Origin: Pseudomonadota bacterium
Lineage (GTDB): Bacteria > Pseudomonadota > Gammaproteobacteria > Steroidobacterales > Steroidobacteraceae
DNA length: 64,000 bases
Direction of reading: 5' to 3'
Assembly (NCBI GenBank): GCA_025357635.1
Contig: JANXOV010000004.1
Coordinates: 62,001-126,000 of the forward strand
The position numbers and the translations under genes were made by a program. Below are positions 61,099 through 64,000 of this stretch, piece after piece. Position 1 is the first letter of the stretch; every line of letters starts with the position of its first letter. The notes below the pieces were generated by a model that was not told where the DNA came from, searched no databases, and saw only the letters and a list, made by a program, of their open reading frames with translations.

Positions 61099-63117
61099 TC
61101 AGTTCTCAAACCGGTTCAGACAGTCTCCCAAGGACCTGGCAAGCGGCGCCAGCTCCTTTTCAAAATGCCGCCAGTGCCCGATGCCCGAATCGTAGATGGG
61201 CTGACGCACCTGCTCAGAGCTGGCCGTGCGCACCGAGCGCTGCGTTTCGTGGAACCGCAGGCAGGCCGGTTCGAATTCCAGACCGCAATGTGTGAGCAGC
61301 CGCCGCACCTCACCTTCGGTATCGCGAACCAACGCCTCATAATTCAACGTGAGCACGCGCCCCGGCAGGACGGCATGCCAATGATCCATGACGGCCAGGT
61401 AGCCGCGATAGTAGCGGCCCAGGTCCTCAAGATCGTACGAGAACGTCTGGCCTTCGGCGAAATGCTGCTTGAAGGCGCTGAAGCAGGCATCCATCGGATG
61501 GCGCCGCACGTCGATAAACGTGGCGTCCGGCAGAATCAATTGCATGAAGCCGATGTGGCGGAAATTGTTGGGCATCTTGTCGATGAAGTACGGCCGCCCG
61601 GAACGCAGCTCGCGCGTCTCTTTCAGGTAGCGTTCGCCCAGCGCGCGCAGCCGTTCGGCCGGCAGCGAAGCAACCACCTCCGGATACGCATCCGTCTTGC
61701 CGCCCGCCGTTTCCAATTCCTGCACGAAAGTCAGAATGTTGGGCAACTCCATGGTGCCTTCGACTTGCGAGTGACTGGCGAGAATCTGCTCTACCAGCGT
61801 GGAGCCCGAGCGCGGCAAACCGACGATGAACAGGGGTCGTGCCGCGCGTGGTCCTGTTGCCGGCGCCGCGGTTCTCTGCGCCATGAACGCGGCGTTGAAC
61901 ACATCCATGATGCGCCCGCTCTTGGACTCGAAACCCGCTGCATCGTATTGCACACTGCGCCGCCGCAGCGCATTGGCCTGCGCATAGTGTTCGAAGGAGG
62001 ACACGTACTCACCGCGCTGTTCACGCGCGCGGGCTAACGCGAAGTTCAGCAGCGCCGCATTGGCCGGATCCTGCGGCTGCGCGGCCAGTGCGCTGTGCAT
62101 CTGCGCCAACTGCGCATCACTAAAGCGATAGGTCTTAAGATCAGCCAGGCACCAGAAATACTCGCCGTTGGCAGGTTCCATCTCGATGCAGGCGTGGTAG
62201 GCCGCTTCGCATTCGGCGCGCCTGCCCAAGGTCTTCAACAGGTGCCCCTTTGACATCAGTACCCGGGCTGGATACAACGGACCAAGCCTCAATGCCTGCT
62301 CGAATGCGCTCAACGCCTCCGTCTGGCGCAGGCGCCGTGCCAATACCGTGCCGAGCATGACCCAGTTGCGCGCAGAATCCGGCTCGACCATCAACGCGTG
62401 ACGAACGGCCTGCTCGGATTCCTCCAGCTTGCCCGCGTCCATCAGCGTCTGCGAGAGCCCGCGCCAGATCAGCGGCAGATGCGCCGACTGGCGCAGCGCA
62501 TTGCGCAGCAGACGTTCGGCTTGAGCGGTTTGCCTCGCCATCAGCGCCACCGCGGCGAGGCCGCACAGCGCTGCCACATGCTTGCCTTCCTGCTTGAGAA
62601 CGCCGCGGAAGATCTGCTCCGCCTCGGCCGCTTCCCGGCGCGTCAGATGATCACCGGCTCTGGCGATGTCCTCGCGGAAACGGTCGGTCTGCGCGGAACG
62701 CTCAAAGGCTTTGGCTGCGTCGATGAGCTCCCCGGAATCGACCAGCGCGTCTCCCAGCAGACGCCAGGCGGCGCTCATCGACGGATCCAACTCCAACGCG
62801 ATACGCAGAGAGGCCGCCGCCTCCTGCGGTCGGGCAATGCTACGCAACAGCGCGCCCAGATCCGCGTGCAGGTGTGCCGCCCCCGGTACCAGCTCAACCG
62901 CCTGGTGAAGCGTGGCGATTGCCTGATCCGATTTACCCTGCGCCTGAAGGATGAGCGCGAGCAGCCGCATTGCCTGCACATCCTCGGGGTGCAGTGCAAG
63001 CAGTTCGTGCAGCAGCCGTTCGGCCGTGTCGGTCTTGCCCTGGCCCAGATAAGACAATGCCAGGTCGCGGACTCCGGAGGATTCCTTGCTTTCTAGATCA
63101 GTTACCAGAGTCGCCAA
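61099..63117 (-). CDS. TPR-repeat sulfotransferase family protein
   Basis: The 672-residue protein has about ten tetratricopeptide repeats in the first 400 residues (LALSYLGQGKTDTAERLLHE and similar blocks). A sulfotransferase domain follows: the 5'-phosphosulfate loop in PLFIVGLPRSGSTLVEQILA, FIDKMPNNFRHIGFMQLILP, and the 3'-phosphate motif DVRRHPMDACFSAFKQHF, then FETQRSVRTASSEQVRQPI-like residues. It would transfer sulfate from PAPS to an unknown acceptor. The start is a TTG at 63117 inside the receptor gene's last 20 bases, so translational coupling is likely. The pairing with a TonB receptor is often seen in sphingomonads and Steroidobacter relatives. Confidence 0.86.
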   Translation of the reverse strand: MATLVTDLESKESSGVRDLALSYLGQGKTDTAERLLHELLALHPEDVQAMRLLALILQAQGKSDQAIATLHQAVELVPGAAHLHADLGALLRSIARPQEAAASLRIALELDPSMSAAWRLLGDALVDSGELIDAAKAFERSAQTDRFREDIARAGDHLTRREAAEAEQIFRGVLKQEGKHVAALCGLAAVALMARQTAQAERLLRNALRQSAHLPLIWRGLSQTLMDAGKLEESEQAVRHALMVEPDSARNWVMLGTVLARRLRQTEALSAFEQALRLGPLYPARVLMSKGHLLKTLGRRAECEAAYHACIEMEPANGEYFWCLADLKTYRFSDAQLAQMHSALAAQPQDPANAALLNFALARAREQRGEYVSSFEHYAQANALRRRSVQYDAAGFESKSGRIMDVFNAAFMAQRTAAPATGPRAARPLFIVGLPRSGSTLVEQILASHSQVEGTMELPNILTFVQELETAGGKTDAYPEVVASLPAERLRALGERYLKETRELRSGRPYFIDKMPNNFRHIGFMQLILPDATFIDVRRHPMDACFSAFKQHFAEGQTFSYDLEDLGRYYRGYLAVMDHWHAVLPGRVLTLNYEALVRDTEGEVRRLLTHCGLEFEPACLRFHETQRSVRTASSEQVRQPIYDSGIGHWRHFEKELAPLARSLGDCLNRFEN

Positions 63118-64000
63118 AGCGATACTTCAGGCGCAGGCCGACGGCGCGCGGCGCATTGGTGGTAATGCGCGAGTCGTACAGATAGGTGTTGATGAATACA
63201 ACCGCACGTTCATTGGTGATATTGCTGACATAAGCTTCCGCGCTCCATCGGCCTTCGGATTGATCTACGCCGACACGCAGCGACCCAATATCGTACGCTG
63301 GCTGAAGCGACCGCGCATTGAGATCGAGGCTGCTTTGCATGCTGCCGGTGTGCGACTGGTCAAATTGCACGAAGGCGCGATGGCTGGTAAACACCGGCCA
63401 TTCGTAGCGCACCGCAGCGCTGGCTTTCAAATAGGGTACGGAGGGCAGCCGCTCACGTGCCGCGACGGGAAAATCCGGATTGGCATACGTGTTGTTCACG
63501 ATCTGCGAATCGTTGTAGCTCGCCGACAGCGACAACGTCAATCCCTGGGTGGGCCGCGCCTCGACACTGGTTTCCATGCCGATGATGCGCGCACTGCCTA
63601 TGTTCGCGTAAAAAGTAGTTGGCGCGATGGCAAAGTCGAACACGGCCGTCTGGAAATCCTTCCATTCGGTGACGTAGAAGGATCCATTCCAGCGATAGCG
63701 TCCCTTGTCATACTCGGTTTTCCAACCAAGCTCGTAGTTGTTCAACGTATCCGGAGTGGTTTGCTTGGGAACCGCAGGATAGTTATCGAGCCCGGTATTG
63801 ATCACACCGGGGCGAAAACCCTGCGAGAAACTGAAATAGTACAACTGCGATTCGCGCGGCTTGTACTCCAGGCCCGCGCGAAACGTGGCCTTGCTCCATT
63901 TGCCTTCCGATGGCGTGTATTCGAGCGGCTGGTAGAAGTACTTGCCGTAGCCGTTGCCGTCCGCCCGCGCCTCGAACCAGCGCGCTCCGGCCGTGACGCG
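63098..64000 (-). CDS. TonB-dependent receptor, C-terminal part (runs off window)
   Basis: The frame is open from the window end to a stop at 63098 and covers the last 300 residues of a beta-barrel receptor. It shows typical barrel strands and turns: FRAGLEYKPRESQLYYFSFS, QGFRPGVINTG, DTLNNYELGWKTEYDKGRYR, WNGSFYVTEWKDFQ, TFYANIGSARIIGMETSVEA and NITNERAVVFINTYLYDSR. It ends with the C-terminal strand RAVGLRLKYRFGDSGN. Unlike most such receptors it does not end in Phe. The N-terminal plug lies outside the window. It overlaps the TPR-sulfotransferase start by 20 bases. Confidence 0.92.
   Translation of the reverse strand, partial: RVTAGARWFEARADGNGYGKYFYQPLEYTPSEGKWSKATFRAGLEYKPRESQLYYFSFSQGFRPGVINTGLDNYPAVPKQTTPDTLNNYELGWKTEYDKGRYRWNGSFYVTEWKDFQTAVFDFAIAPTTFYANIGSARIIGMETSVEARPTQGLTLSLSASYNDSQIVNNTYANPDFPVAARERLPSVPYLKASAAVRYEWPVFTSHRAFVQFDQSHTGSMQSSLDLNARSLQPAYDIGSLRVGVDQSEGRWSAEAYVSNITNERAVVFINTYLYDSRITTNAPRAVGLRLKYRFGDSGN

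Overview
The window is GC-rich, densely coded chromosomal DNA from a Gram-negative bacterium. The outer-membrane set (two TonB-dependent receptors, OpgG/OpgH/OpgD periplasmic glucan genes, an alpha-2-macroglobulin/PBP1C pair, a lipid A-type amino-sugar module) and the PlsY-BirA-SPOR order suggest a gammaproteobacterium, perhaps of the Steroidobacter/Nevskia/Xanthomonas side. This placement is inferred from gene content, not from a marker gene. I found no rRNA, tRNA, CRISPR array, prophage or insertion sequence. No stretch above 300 bases lacks a gene.

Layout. 1-3 kb: start of a TonB receptor gene, a divergent MarR-type regulator and a RutA-like flavin monooxygenase with palindromes in its promoter. 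3.1-5.5 kb: plsY-birA-SPOR operon. 5.6-7.8 kb: ECF sigma factor, its anti-sigma factor and a CtlX-like hydrolase, joined by ATGA overlaps. 7.9-13.1 kb: opgG-opgH-opgD. 13.3-16.3 kb: GT2 transferase, YdjC/NaxD-type deacetylase and ArnT-like transferase, resembling the Francisella FlmF2-NaxD-FlmK and Bordetella Lgm lipid A modification sets. 16.3-28.5 kb, minus strand: two aminotransferases, a YadGH-type ABC transporter, a frameshifted pbpC and a giant alpha-2-macroglobulin. 28.7-32.7 kb: small secreted protein, amidohydrolase, and an unrecognised 736-residue secreted protein behind a 53-residue lipoprotein and a structured leader. 32.9-40.9 kb: a glucan-processing locus (GH144, GH15, GH3 and an ABC transporter with degenerate ATPase motifs). 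40.9-55.2 kb: malonyl-CoA synthetase, PQQ dehydrogenase, amidohydrolases, P-type ATPase, AI-2E-family permease, diguanylate cyclase, ferritin-like protein and CurA-type oxidoreductase. 55.2-59.2 kb: an amidohydrolase fused to a cytochrome c'-like domain, a heavily decayed class II deacetylase pseudogene and a VapBC-like pair. 59.2-64 kb: DUF885 peptidase-like protein, TPR-sulfotransferase and the end of a second TonB receptor.

How genes work together. Two distant loci appear to address osmoregulated periplasmic beta-1,2-glucan: opgGHD makes and trims it, and the GH144/GH15/GH3 set, which lacks visible signal peptides, could break it down inside the cell. The 13-16 kb operon probably decorates lipid A or another envelope glycan with an amino sugar. 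The best candidates for undescribed biology are the lipoprotein/exoprotein pair with its structured leader, the amidohydrolase-cytochrome fusion and the degenerate ABC protein in the glucan operon.
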